A stretch of DNA of 64,000 bases from Streptomyces liangshanensis (GTDB lineage Bacteria; Actinomycetota; Actinomycetes; Streptomycetales; Streptomycetaceae), in the NCBI RefSeq assembly GCF_011694815.1, contig NZ_CP050177.1, forward strand, positions 4,161,001 to 4,225,000, read 5' to 3'. This document shows positions 26,430 through 36,509 of the stretch, piece after piece. A program made the translations under genes and the position numbers. The first letter of the stretch is position 1; each line of letters begins with the position of its first letter. A model generated the notes under the pieces. The model did no database searches, had not been told where the DNA came from, and was given only the letters and a program-made list of their open reading frames with translations.

Positions 26430-27329
26430 GTGTCCGGATTCGTCGAAAAGCCCGAGCCCCTGGCGGTCCCGGGTCTCGTGCATCTGCACACCGGCAAAGT
26501 GCGCGACCTGTACCGGAACGAGGCCGGCGACCTCGTGATGGTCGCCAGCGACCGCATCTCCGCGTACGACTGGGTCCTGCCCACCGAGATCCCCGACAAG
26601 GGCCGGGTCCTCACGCAGCTCTCGCTCTGGTGGTTCGACAAGCTCGCGGACCTCGTACCGAACCACGTGATCTCCACCGACCTCCCCGCGGGCGCCCCCG
26701 ACGAGTGGGCCGGCCGCACCCTCGTCTGCCGGTCCCTGCGCATGGTCCCGGTGGAGGCGGTCGCGCGCGGCTACCTGACCGGTTCCGGGCTCGTCGAGTA
26801 CAACCAGCACCGCACGGTCTGCGGGCTCGCCCTCCCCGACGGACTCGAGGACGGCTCCGAGCTGCCCGCGCCGATCTTCACCCCCGCCACGAAGGCCGCC
26901 GTCGGCGAGCACGACGAGAACGTGTCGTACGAGGAAGTCGCCCGCCAGGTCGGCGCGGAGACCGCCGCGCTGCTGCGCAGGACCACGCTCGACGTGTACG
27001 GCAGGGCCCGCGACATCGCCCGCGAGCGCGGGATCATCCTCGCCGACACCAAGTTCGAGTTCGGCTTCGACGGCGACGAACTGATCATCGCGGACGAGGT
27101 GTTGACCCCGGACTCCTCCCGCTTCTGGCCGGCCGAGACCTGGGAGCCGGGCCACGCCCAGCCGTCGTACGACAAGCAGTACGTCCGCGACTGGCTGACC
27201 TCGGCCGCCTCGGGCTGGGACCGCGCGAGCGAGCAGCCGCCCCCGCCGCTTCCCCAGGAGATCGTCGACGCGACGCGCGCGAAGTACCTGGAGGCGTACG
27301 AACGCCTCACCGGCCTCAGCTGGTCGTAA
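26430..27329 (+). CDS. purC: Phosphoribosylaminoimidazole-succinocarboxamide synthase (SAICAR synthetase)
   Basis: A 299-residue enzyme that adds aspartate to CAIR in purine synthesis. GTG 26430 follows GGAGGA by four bases and starts the conserved segment VHLHTGKVRDLYRNEAGDLVMVASDRISAYDWVLP. Further signatures are RSLRMVPVEAVARGYLTGSG, ADTKFEFG and DSSRFWPAETWEPG. Upstream frame extension into the repeat array is not conserved in style. A terminator and tRNA-Gly on the other strand close its 3' side. Confidence 0.96.
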   Translation: MSGFVEKPEPLAVPGLVHLHTGKVRDLYRNEAGDLVMVASDRISAYDWVLPTEIPDKGRVLTQLSLWWFDKLADLVPNHVISTDLPAGAPDEWAGRTLVCRSLRMVPVEAVARGYLTGSGLVEYNQHRTVCGLALPDGLEDGSELPAPIFTPATKAAVGEHDENVSYEEVARQVGAETAALLRRTTLDVYGRARDIARERGIILADTKFEFGFDGDELIIADEVLTPDSSRFWPAETWEPGHAQPSYDKQYVRDWLTSAASGWDRASEQPPPPLPQEIVDATRAKYLEAYERLTGLSWS

Positions 27330-27366
27330 CGGGCGGGAGCCACGGGGGCCCAGGACGGGCACGAAG

Positions 27367-27394
27367 AAACCCCCGGTCGGATGACCGGGGGTTT
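27367..27394. terminator. Terminator shared by purC and tRNA-Gly copy 1
   Basis: AAACCCCCGGTC-GGAT-GACCGGGGGTTT, a perfect 12-bp stem with a four-base loop. It works in both directions between convergent purC and tRNA-Gly. The same hairpin recurs at 31702-31729. Confidence 0.85.
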
Positions 27395-27404
27395 CCCCTT
27401 CTTG

Positions 27405-27477
27405 AGCGGACGACCAGGTTCGAACTGGCGACCTCAACCTTGGCAAGGTTGCGCTCTACCAACTGAGCTACGTCCGC
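27405..27477 (-). tRNA. tRNA-Gly(GCC), copy 1
   Basis: Acceptor GCGGACG/CGTCCGC, anticodon loop CTTGCCAA (anticodon GCC), canonical T-loop TTCGAAC, discriminator T, CCA not encoded. Identical in sequence to copy 2 at 31740-31812. Confidence 0.96.
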
Positions 27478-27499
27478 AAGCGCCTCGGCGCGAGAACTA

Positions 27500-28126
27500 C
27501 TATACCCAACCTCGGCGCCGTGCGAGACGCACTGCCGTATGCCGGTTCTCGGCGCCCAGTTTGGAGGCCGCCGAGGACAAGTAGTTCCGTACCGTTCCCT
27601 GGGACAGCGAGGCGCGCTGCGCGATCTCCGCGATCGGTGCCCCGTCGGCCGCCAGCTCCAGCACCTCCGCCTCCCGCGCGGTCAGCGGCGAGTCCCCGGC
27701 GGAGATCGCGTCGGCCGCCAAGTCGGGGTCCACGTAGCGGTTTCCGGCGTGCACGGTACGGATGATCTCGGCGAGCCCGCGGGCGCTGACCGTCTTGGGG
27801 ACGAAGGCCCGCACCCCCGCCGCGAGCGCCCGTTTCAGGTGGCCGGGGCGGCCGTGGCTGGTCACGATCATCGTCCGGCAACCGGGCAGTTCGGTACGGA
27901 GAGATGTGGCGACCTTCACACCGTCGGCGCCCGGCATCTGGAGATCCAGCACAGCCACGTCCGGGCGGTGCGCCTTCGCCATGGCCAGGGCCTCGGGGCC
28001 CGAGGCGGCCTCGGCGACGACGACCAGGTCGTCCTCCAGGGCGAGCAGCGCGGCGAACGCGCCCCGGATCAGATGCTCGTCGTCGGCGAGCAGCACCCGC
28101 ACGCGCCGGTCCTCGTCCCCGCTCAC
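27500..28126 (-). CDS. NarL/DesR-type response regulator
   Basis: A 208-residue two-component regulator. The receiver domain has the acidic pocket (ADDEH), phospho-acceptor Asp61 in VAVLDLQMPGADG, and Lys in FVPKTVS. A LuxR helix-turn-helix forms the C-terminus (LTAREAEVLELAADGAPIAE...GTVRNYLSSAASKLG). The start ATG overlaps the histidine kinase stop by four bases, so the two are co-translated. It probably binds the palindrome at 31640-31659 upstream of the operon and controls the ABC transporter. Confidence 0.93.
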   Translation of the reverse strand: MSGDEDRRVRVLLADDEHLIRGAFAALLALEDDLVVVAEAASGPEALAMAKAHRPDVAVLDLQMPGADGVKVATSLRTELPGCRTMIVTSHGRPGHLKRALAAGVRAFVPKTVSARGLAEIIRTVHAGNRYVDPDLAADAISAGDSPLTAREAEVLELAADGAPIAEIAQRASLSQGTVRNYLSSAASKLGAENRHTAVRLARRRGWV

Positions 28127-29562
28127 GCCGCCACCTCCCCACGACCCACCACAACTCCCGTCCCGACAGCGGATTCGTCACCCGCCCCGGCTTCCGGCCC
28201 GGCGCCCCGCCCCGAGTCCGGTCCACCCGCCGGCAGCGGTACCCGCGCGGTCAGGCGGAAGAGGTCGCCGTCCACCCGGCCCGCGTCCAGCGTCCCGTTG
28301 ACCACCGCCAGCCGTTCCCGCAGGCCGTCCAGGCCGGAGCCCTTCCGCACCTCACGCTGCCGGCCGACCACCGGGCCGCCCGCTCCCGGCGCCGCATCGC
28401 CCGCCGCGTCCACCGGGACAGCCACGGCAGCCGCCTCGCCCGCCCCGTCGTTCTCCACCACCAGCACCACTTCCCGCTCCTCCCCGTACCCGGAACCGGA
28501 CCCGTACCTGGGGCCGGACCCGGACCCGTACTCCGGCCCGTACTCCGAACCGGACCCCACCGCCTCCGTCAGCCGTACGGTGCACCGCCGCGCGTCCCCG
28601 TGCCGCAGGACGTTCGTCGTCGCCTCCCGCACCACCCACGCCAGCGCCGACTGCACCCCCGCCGACAGCCCGCCCCCGTCGCCCCCCTCGATCCGGCAGT
28701 CGATGCCCGCCGCCTCCAACACCCCGCGCGCCCCTTCCAGTTCGGTGTGCAGGTCCGCCTCGCGGTACCCGCGCACCACGTCCCGTACCTCGCGCTGCGA
28801 CTCCCGCGCGATCCGCTGCACCTCGGTCATCTGCGCCACCGCCTCCGGCCGCCCGCGCTCGGCGAGCTGGACCGCCAGCTCGCTCTTCAGCGCGATCACC
28901 GCGAGGTTGCGGCCCATCACGTCGTGCAGGTCGCGGCCGAAGCGCAACCGCTCCTCCGCGACCGCGAGGCGCGCCTGGAGCTCGCGGGCCGCGTCGAGCT
29001 CCCGGACGGTGCTGAGCAGCCAAGCAGAGAGCACGTACGTGAAGACGATGCCCGCGCTCGCGCACGCGACGGCCAGGACCATGCCGAAGGCCTGGGGCCC
29101 GGGCAGGCGCATCGCCACCGTGAGAACCCCGGTGGTCGCGGTCGTGCCCAGCACCGCGTACGCCATGTGCCGGGTCGTGCGCAGCACCAGCGACATCGCG
29201 CCGAGGCCGTAGCTGGCGAACGCGACCAGCACCACGGCGGCCGAATCGTCGTTGCTGAGGACACCGCTGCTAGCCAGCGCGATCACCACGGCCGCGCACA
29301 TCGCCGTCAGCGCGGCCGTCGCCAGACCCAGCCTTACGGGCCGCTCGCGCCGGCCCAGCCGCCAGTCCAGCGCCCTGGCCTGGAGGAGGGTGCTCATGCC
29401 GGCGTGCAGGCAGGCCAGCAGGAGCAGCCAGCCCCCGAGCGGATCCATGATCCAGACCAGGCTGACCTCGATCAGCGCGAAGCTGTGGAAGGTCCACCGG
29501 GTGTAGCTCTCGACCTTGCCCGGCTTGCTCTTCCGGTGCCATCGGTCCGTCAGTCCGGACAT
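28123..29562 (-). CDS. DesK-like sensor histidine kinase
   Basis: A 479-residue kinase; ATG 29562 is preceded by AAAGGA. Several N-terminal transmembrane helices (about residues 25-175, e.g. PLGGWLLLLACLHAG, LTAMCAAVVIALAS) form the sensor. The HisKA_3 box has phospho-acceptor His213 in GRDLHDVMGRNLAVIALKSELA. The ATP-binding part (VVREATTNVLRH, VENDG, GSGLDGLRERL) is complete but interrupted by a Gly-Ser-Tyr-rich repeat near residues 335-365. DesK-type kinases sense membrane state or drugs. It forms a unit with the overlapping regulator and upstream transporter. Confidence 0.92.
   Translation of the reverse strand: MSGLTDRWHRKSKPGKVESYTRWTFHSFALIEVSLVWIMDPLGGWLLLLACLHAGMSTLLQARALDWRLGRRERPVRLGLATAALTAMCAAVVIALASSGVLSNDDSAAVVLVAFASYGLGAMSLVLRTTRHMAYAVLGTTATTGVLTVAMRLPGPQAFGMVLAVACASAGIVFTYVLSAWLLSTVRELDAARELQARLAVAEERLRFGRDLHDVMGRNLAVIALKSELAVQLAERGRPEAVAQMTEVQRIARESQREVRDVVRGYREADLHTELEGARGVLEAAGIDCRIEGGDGGGLSAGVQSALAWVVREATTNVLRHGDARRCTVRLTEAVGSGSEYGPEYGSGSGPRYGSGSGYGEEREVVLVVENDGAGEAAAVAVPVDAAGDAAPGAGGPVVGRQREVRKGSGLDGLRERLAVVNGTLDAGRVDGDLFRLTARVPLPAGGPDSGRGAGPEAGAGDESAVGTGVVVGRGEVAA
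28480..28560 (-). repeat. Minisatellite in the kinase ATP-binding domain
   Basis: Degenerate units of GGACCCGTAC/CCGGACCC type encode GSGSEYGPEYGSGSG-like repeats between the N-box helix region and the VENDG strand. Frame is kept, so the kinase probably tolerates it as a surface loop. Confidence 0.75.
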
Positions 29563-29767
29563 CGCATCCTTTCCGTCCCGCCCTCGGTTGGTCCCGCGCC
29601 CGCTCGATCCCGAGCCCGCCCAGTCCCGCCCCCGTGCCCGCCCATCCTCGTGCGCACGCCTCACCCCCGTGCCCGCCCACCCTCGTGCGCCCGCCCCACC
29701 CCCACACCTACCTCGGCGCCGGGCCTCCCACCCCTACCTCGGCGCCGCGGGCCGGCCGGGCCCCACC

Positions 29768-30649
29768 TCAGCGCCGCGGCTCCCACCGGAACCACTTCCG
29801 CACGGCGTACAGCGCCAGCACCGTCCAGGCCACCGCGCCGATCCCCGCCCCGAGCAGCCCCGCCCCGTCGACCCCGCCGATCAGGCCCGCGCGTACCAGC
29901 GTCATCACCCCGGTCATCGGCAGCAGCTCGCACACGGACGCCACCCGGTCGGGCAGGGAGTCCAGCGGGACGAACAGGCCGGAGCCGACCAGCGAGACCA
30001 GGAACAGCGGCATCGTCGTGATCTGCGCGCTCTCCACGGTACGGGTGATGACGGAGGTCGTCGCCGCCAGCGCCGTGAGCAGCACGATCGCCACCAGCAG
30101 GCCCGCGACGAGCAGGTCGGGCCGGTGGATCCCGCCCACGTCGAGGAACACGCCGGCCGCCGCCACCAGGACCACGGACTGCGCCAGCGCCAGCGCGGCG
30201 GCGGGCAGCGCGGTCCCGGCGAGGATCTCGTGGTCGGCGGTCTCGCCCGTGCGGAGCCGCTTGAGCACCAGCTCCTCGCGCCGGGAGGTGTACGCGGCGA
30301 CGAGGTTCGAGTAGACGACCATCAGCAGGACCGTGCCGACGCCACCGGCGAGGGCCGCCTCCGCGGCGGTCACCCCGGCGTCGCCCAGGTCGGCCCCATC
30401 GAGCGTGATCTTGATCGAGCCCATCATCGCGAGGGGCACGAACAGCGCGGTGAACAGCGCCGTCCTGTTCCGTGCGAGCAGCGTCAGCTCGGCCCGCCCG
30501 AGAGCGCCCAGCCGCCCGGCGGCCGTGGTCAGCGCACCCGTACCGTCGCCGTCACCCCGCACGGCACCCACCCCACCCCTCGTGTCCGTGTCCGCGTTCG
30601 CGTTCGCCTTCGTGTTCATGCCCTTGCTCGTGTTCGTGTTCGTGTTCAT
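29768..30649 (-). CDS. ABC-2 type transporter permease (DrrB-like)
   Basis: A 293-residue permease with about six transmembrane helices (e.g. LFTALFVPLAMMG, GGVGTVLLMVVYSN, LLVAGLLVAIVLLTALAATTS, MPLFLVSLVGSGLFVP), typical of ABC-2 drug or lipid exporters. The start ATG overlaps the ATPase stop by four bases. The first 25 residues are an odd Asn/Thr-rich repeat (MNTNTNTSKGMNTKANANADTDT) made by hexanucleotide repeats at 30584-30649. About 205 bp with short repeats separate it from the kinase gene downstream in the same operon. Confidence 0.9.
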   Translation of the reverse strand: MNTNTNTSKGMNTKANANADTDTRGGVGAVRGDGDGTGALTTAAGRLGALGRAELTLLARNRTALFTALFVPLAMMGSIKITLDGADLGDAGVTAAEAALAGGVGTVLLMVVYSNLVAAYTSRREELVLKRLRTGETADHEILAGTALPAAALALAQSVVLVAAAGVFLDVGGIHRPDLLVAGLLVAIVLLTALAATTSVITRTVESAQITTMPLFLVSLVGSGLFVPLDSLPDRVASVCELLPMTGVMTLVRAGLIGGVDGAGLLGAGIGAVAWTVLALYAVRKWFRWEPRR

Positions 30650-31584
30650 CGTGTGTCCGCCGTTTCCGCGCCGCGCGCCGCGATGTCGAGGAAAGCGTCT
30701 TCGAGCGAGGCGGACCGGGCGTCCAGCTCCGCCAGCTGTACGTCCGACTCCCGCGCCCACCGCAGGAGTTCGTGCAGGTCCTCCTGGAGCCGCCGGGTCC
30801 GGATCTCGACCCGCCGCCCCTCCGCGCCGGCCCGCAGCGACAGCGGCAGCCGTTCGGGCAGCACCCCGTGGGGCAGGACGAACCGGATCGTGGCCGGCCG
30901 GGCCTCGGTCACCTCGGCCGGTGTGCCCGAGGTCACGATGCGCCCCTGGTGCATGATCGCCAGCCGGTCGGCCAGCGCCTCGGCCTCCTCCAGGTAGTGC
31001 GTGGTCAGCAGTACGGAGGTGCCCTCGTCCCGCAGGGCCCGTACCAACTCCCACGTGTCGCGCCGCCCTTCGGCGTCCAGACCGGTGGTCGGCTCGTCGA
31101 GGAAGAGCACCTCGGGCCGGCCCAGCAGCGCCAGCGCCAGGTCCAGGCGCCGCCGCTCGCCGCCCGAGAGCTGCTTGACCCGGACCCGCGCCCGCCCGGT
31201 GAGCCCGACCAGGCCCAGCGCCTCGTCCGTCGGCCGCGCGCCGCTCGTGCAGCCGGCGCACATCCGTACCGTCTCCGCGACGGTCAGGTCGGAGGGGAAG
31301 CCGCCCTCCTGGAGCATCACCCCGATCCGGGGGCGGACGGCGGCGCGCTCGGTGTACGGGTTGTGGCCGAGGACCCGTACGCCTCCGCCGTCCGGGCGGG
31401 CGAGGCCCTCCAGCACCTCCACGGTGGAGGTCTTGCCGGCGCCGTTCGTGCCGAGCAGGGCGAACAGCTCGCCCCGTCCGACGGAGAAGGAGACGCCGTC
31501 CACGGCGGTGAAGCCGCCGCTGTAGGTGCGGCGCAGCTCGTCGGTCTCGATGACGGGGTCGTCGGGATGCGAAGTCGGTGTCAT
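30646..31584 (-). CDS. ABC transporter ATP-binding protein (DrrA-like)
   Basis: A 312-residue nucleotide-binding subunit with Walker A LLGTNGAGKTST, Q-loop VMLQEGGF, signature QLSGGERRRLDLALAL, Walker B VLFLDEPTTGLD and H-loop LLTTHYLEEAE. A C-terminal 75-residue extension is typical of DrrA-type exporters. GGAAG precedes ATG 31584. This is the first gene of a four-gene operon (ATPase, permease, kinase, regulator), the usual layout of self-regulated exporters of membrane-active compounds. Substrate unknown. Confidence 0.93.
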   Translation of the reverse strand: MTPTSHPDDPVIETDELRRTYSGGFTAVDGVSFSVGRGELFALLGTNGAGKTSTVEVLEGLARPDGGGVRVLGHNPYTERAAVRPRIGVMLQEGGFPSDLTVAETVRMCAGCTSGARPTDEALGLVGLTGRARVRVKQLSGGERRRLDLALALLGRPEVLFLDEPTTGLDAEGRRDTWELVRALRDEGTSVLLTTHYLEEAEALADRLAIMHQGRIVTSGTPAEVTEARPATIRFVLPHGVLPERLPLSLRAGAEGRRVEIRTRRLQEDLHELLRWARESDVQLAELDARSASLEDAFLDIAARGAETADTR

Positions 31585-31639
31585 GTCTTCCAGGCTTCCG
31601 CCGGACCGGACGACCCGGCAGTGCGCCCTGTCACCGCCG

Positions 31640-31659
31640 CCGATGACATTTGTCATCGG
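31640..31659. promoter_or_regulatory. Operator palindrome before the ABC/two-component operon
   Basis: CCGATGACA-TT-TGTCATCGG, a perfect inverted repeat of nine bases per arm, centred 66 bp upstream of the ATPase start. Its ATGACA/TGTCAT half-sites suit a dimeric NarL/DesR regulator, most likely the one encoded at the end of the same operon (autoregulation). Confidence 0.65.
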
Positions 31660-31701
31660 GCGCACACGCTCACACGCTCATGCGCTCACCCGCATACGAA
31701 G

Positions 31702-31729
31702 AAACCCCCGGTCGGATGACCGGGGGTTT
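31702..31729. terminator. Terminator after tRNA-Gly copy 2
   Basis: Exact duplicate of the hairpin at 27367-27394, with the same flanking bases on both sides; it lies immediately downstream of the second tRNA-Gly on the minus strand. Confidence 0.85.
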
Positions 31730-31739
31730 CCCCTTCTTG

Positions 31740-31812
31740 AGCGGACGACCAGGTTCGAACTGGCGACCTCAACCTTGGCAAGGTTGCGCTCTACCAACTG
31801 AGCTACGTCCGC
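31740..31812 (-). tRNA. tRNA-Gly(GCC), copy 2
   Basis: Sequence identical to tRNA-Gly copy 1, anticodon GCC, with the same downstream terminator. The identical block covers tRNA, spacer and terminator, about 117 bp. Confidence 0.96.
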
Positions 31813-31896
31813 ATCGCATCGAGATCGAGCAATCGATGCCTGCCTCGCATCACTCTACCTGATCCACCGGAGTGGACCGAAGATCGAGCGATGCAG

Positions 31897-31968
31897 AGCG
31901 GGTGACAGGAATTGCACACTGCGCCTCCCCCTTGGAAAGGGGGCGTTCTACTACTGAACTACACCCGC
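31897..31968 (-). tRNA. tRNA-Gly(UCC) with non-canonical D- and T-loops
   Basis: A 72-nt tRNA: acceptor GCGGGTG/CACCCGC, anticodon stem CCCCC/GGGGG with loop TTTCCAA (anticodon UCC), discriminator T. The D-loop reads AGTAGTA, so position 18 is A instead of G. The T-loop reads TGCAATT, so position 55 is G instead of T. The T-stem CAGTG/CCTGT barely pairs. Both partners of the universal G18-Psi55 contact are changed together. It lies on the same strand as, and just upstream of, tRNA-Gly(GCC) copy 2. Confidence 0.85.
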
Positions 31969-32208
31969 ACGCTGCTTGGGGTTCGGCCCTTCGGCCTTGC
32001 CCTTCGGCGTGCTCCAGACTCTAGCCGATCAGCGAGGGTGGTTCCAACTCGGTTCGCCGCCGCGCCTCTCGGCCGTCTCCCGGCCGCCGCCCGGCCGTCT
32101 CCGGCCCGCCGCCCGGTCGTTGTGCGGGCGGCGGGCCGGCCGCCGTCCGGCGCCGCCCGCCGGTGCCGGCGACCGTCCCCGGCGCGGCACCCGGGCGGCG
32201 CCCCGGGC

Positions 32209-32544
32209 TCAACTCGCTTCCCTGAAAGCCTCGTAGACGCGCTTCGGGATCCGGCCCCGCGCCGGCACGTCCATCTTGTGGGAGAGCGCCCACGCCCGGA
32301 CGGCCGCCGGATCGGGGGCCAGGGCGGTGTGCCGGTAGGTGGTGCGGTTCTTGCCGTTCCTCGCGGCGTTCGTCTGCCTGCGGCCCGCGGCCAGGTAGGG
32401 GGCCAGGGCCTTGCGCAGTTTCTTCGCGTTGGCGGGATTGAGGTCGATCACGTACGACTTCCCGTCCAGACCGAACGCGATCGTTTCCGCCGCTTCTCCA
32501 CCGTCGAGATCGTCGGAGAGTGTGACCACTACGCGCTGCGCCAC
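32209..32544 (-). CDS. lsr2: Lsr2-family nucleoid-associated protein
   Basis: A 111-residue H-NS-like protein of actinobacteria. GTG 32544 has AAAGGA nine bases upstream and starts the typical [17 protein letters not shown]. The N-terminal dimerisation part ([33 protein letters not shown]) is joined to a C-terminal DNA-binding helix pair with the RGR minor-groove motif ([14 protein letters not shown]). Lsr2 binds AT-rich DNA and silences foreign genes. Its upstream spacer is the most AT-rich part of this core region, consistent with self-binding. Streptomycetes often have two paralogues; which one this is cannot be told. Confidence 0.95.
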   Translation of the reverse strand: MAQRVVVTLSDDLDGGEAAETIAFGLDGKSYVIDLNPANAKKLRKALAPYLAAGRRQTNAARNGKNRTTYRHTALAPDPAAVRAWALSHKMDVPARGRIPKRVYEAFREAS

Positions 32545-32841
32545 GGATATCGGTCCTTTCTTGCGGTACCGCCTTGCCCCACGCCGTGCGGAAACACGGC
32601 TGACGTGCGGCGATACCGGCCTTCCGGCTGTTAAGGGACAATGCGGCTTTCCGTTGTATTCCTTTGTACAGCGGTCGGCCCGGCATTGTGAAGCCCAGCC
32701 AATTGCATCCGCGTGTCTCACGGCAATGGGCGAGCCGACTTTTTCCCGGGATTTTTCCCTGGCGGCCCCCCGGCGGAAATCATGGTGTGATCCGCGGCGT
32801 GATCTGCCGCGGGGCTTCTGGGGCAGCGTATCCCTGTTCAT

Positions 32842-32857
32842 ATCTACTCGCGTAGAT
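32842..32857. promoter_or_regulatory. Inverted repeat upstream of purSQL
   Basis: ATCTAC-TCGC-GTAGAT, a perfect six-base-arm palindrome about 90 bp before purS. It sits in a 400-bp intergenic region (32545-32945) that is poorer in GC than its surroundings and serves both lsr2 and purS. It could be an operator for purine control or an Lsr2-related site; no regulator is identified. Confidence 0.4.
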
Positions 32858-32945
32858 TTTCCGGCCGGGTACGCTGAGGGGACCTCGGGGGGTCGAGGGG
32901 GATTCCCCTGGAGAACACAGCCGCACCACACCACCGGGAGTGCCA

Positions 32946-33197
32946 GTGGCACGCGTCGTAGTCGACGTCATGCTCAAGCCGGAGATCCTCGACCCGCAGG
33001 GCCAGGCGGTGCAGCGCGCGCTGCCCCGGCTGGGCTTCGAGGGGATCGCCGACGTCCGCCAGGGAAAGCGTTTCGAGTTGGAGGTGGACGGGCCGGTCGA
33101 CGAGGCCGCTCTCGCCCGTATCCACGAGATCGCCGAGACCTTCCTCGCGAACACCGTCATCGAGGACTTCGTCGTGAAGGTCGAGGAGCCGAAGTGA
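32946..33197 (+). CDS. purS: Phosphoribosylformylglycinamidine synthase subunit PurS
   Basis: An 83-residue subunit of the three-protein FGAM synthase used when PurL is the small form. The sequence [30 protein letters not shown] with the later [13 protein letters not shown] is diagnostic. GTG 32946 has GGGAG five bases upstream; GTG 32940 overlaps that site and is less likely. The stop overlaps the purQ start by four bases. Confidence 0.95.
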   Translation: MARVVVDVMLKPEILDPQGQAVQRALPRLGFEGIADVRQGKRFELEVDGPVDEAALARIHEIAETFLANTVIEDFVVKVEEPK

Positions 33198-33873
33198 CCG
33201 CTCGTATCGGAGTCGTCACCTTCCCCGGCACGCTCGACGACCGCGACAGCCTGCGGGCCGTCCGGATCGCCGGCGCGGAGCCCGTCTCCCTGTGGCACCG
33301 CGACAAGGACCTCCACCAGGTCGACGCGGTCGTCCTGGCCGGCGGTTTCAGTTACGGGGACTATCTGCGGGCCGGGGCCATCTCCCGGTTCTCGCCCGTC
33401 ATGGCCACGGTGATCGAGCAGGCGAAGGCCGGTATGCCGGTCCTCGGAATCTGCAACGGCTTCCAGATCCTCACCGAGTCGCATCTGCTGCCGGGCGCCA
33501 TGCTGCGCAACAACCACCTGCACTTCATCTGCCGCGATCAGAAACTGCGGGTGGAGAGCGCGGACACCGCCTGGACCTCCGACTATTCCGCGGGCCAGGA
33601 AATCTCCGTCCCCCTCAAGAACATCGACGGCCGGTACGTCGCCGACGAGCGCACGCTCGACGAGCTGGAGGCCGAGGGCCGGGTCGCGTTCCGCTACCTG
33701 GACGGCAACCCGAACGGTTCGCTGCGCGACATCGCCGGCATCTCGAACGCGGCGGGCAACGTCGTCGGCCTGATGCCGCACCCCGAGCACGCCGTGGAGC
33801 CGCTGATCGGTACGGGCCGTACCGACGGCCTGGGATTCTTCACCTCGATCCTGAAGAAGCTGGTAAGCGCCTG

Positions 33874-33874
<1 letters not shown>
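33194..33874 (+). CDS. purQ: Phosphoribosylformylglycinamidine synthase subunit PurQ (glutaminase)
   Basis: A 226-residue class I glutamine amidotransferase that feeds ammonia to PurL. The catalytic Cys is in [11 protein letters not shown], and the His-Glu pair is in [10 protein letters not shown]. The opening [20 protein letters not shown] is typical of PurQ. Start GTG 33194 overlaps the purS stop (GTGA); the stop TGA shares one base with the purL ATG, so all three subunits are translationally coupled. Confidence 0.97.
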
Positions 33875-36123
<2,249 letters not shown>

Positions 36124-36216
36124 TTCGAGCCATGGTTGGCTGGACGCGCACGTGTCCGGACGTGCGTACGCGTCCCGCTGTGCGCACAGGACACGCATGA
36201 CCGAGGGATGGACCGC

Positions 36217-36423
36217 ATGGCGTTCGAGTACAAGGTCGTGACGTTCCGGGAATCGCTCATCGGCGACGCCCTGGACAGCGACAAGCTGGAGAAGACGCTC
36301 AACAAGCACGCCGAGGACGGGTGGGCCCTCAAGGCCATCACCGCGGCGGACGTCAAGGGCCGCATCGGCCCCGGCGCCGTCGAGGGCCTGCTGCTCACCC
36401 TGGAGCGTCCGCGCCAGGCGTGA
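36217..36423 (+). CDS. DUF4177-like small protein
   Basis: A 68-residue protein (FEYKVVTFRESLIGDALDSDKLEKTLNKHAEDGWALKAITAADV...) with the Trp-containing LN..AEDGW pattern of DUF4177. ATG 36217 is about nine bases after GAGGGA; ATG 36208 is an alternative. It has no signal peptide. It probably lies at the tail of the purSQL transcript, before the strong terminator. Role unknown. Confidence 0.85.
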   Translation: MAFEYKVVTFRESLIGDALDSDKLEKTLNKHAEDGWALKAITAADVKGRIGPGAVEGLLLTLERPRQA

Positions 36424-36440
36424 GGTCCGACGGTGTACGG

Positions 36441-36480
36441 CCCCGAGCCCCCGACCGGTTCTCCGGTCGGGGGCTCGGGG
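36441..36480 (+). terminator. Strong hairpin terminator after purSQL-DUF4177
   Basis: CCCCGAGCCCCCGACCGG-TTCT-CCGGTCGGGGGCTCGGGG: 18 perfect base pairs with a four-base loop, 18 bp after the DUF4177 stop and 30 bp before the next start. Confidence 0.85.
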
Positions 36481-36509
36481 CGTTCCGGCACTCCGTTAGC
36501 CTCGCGGTC

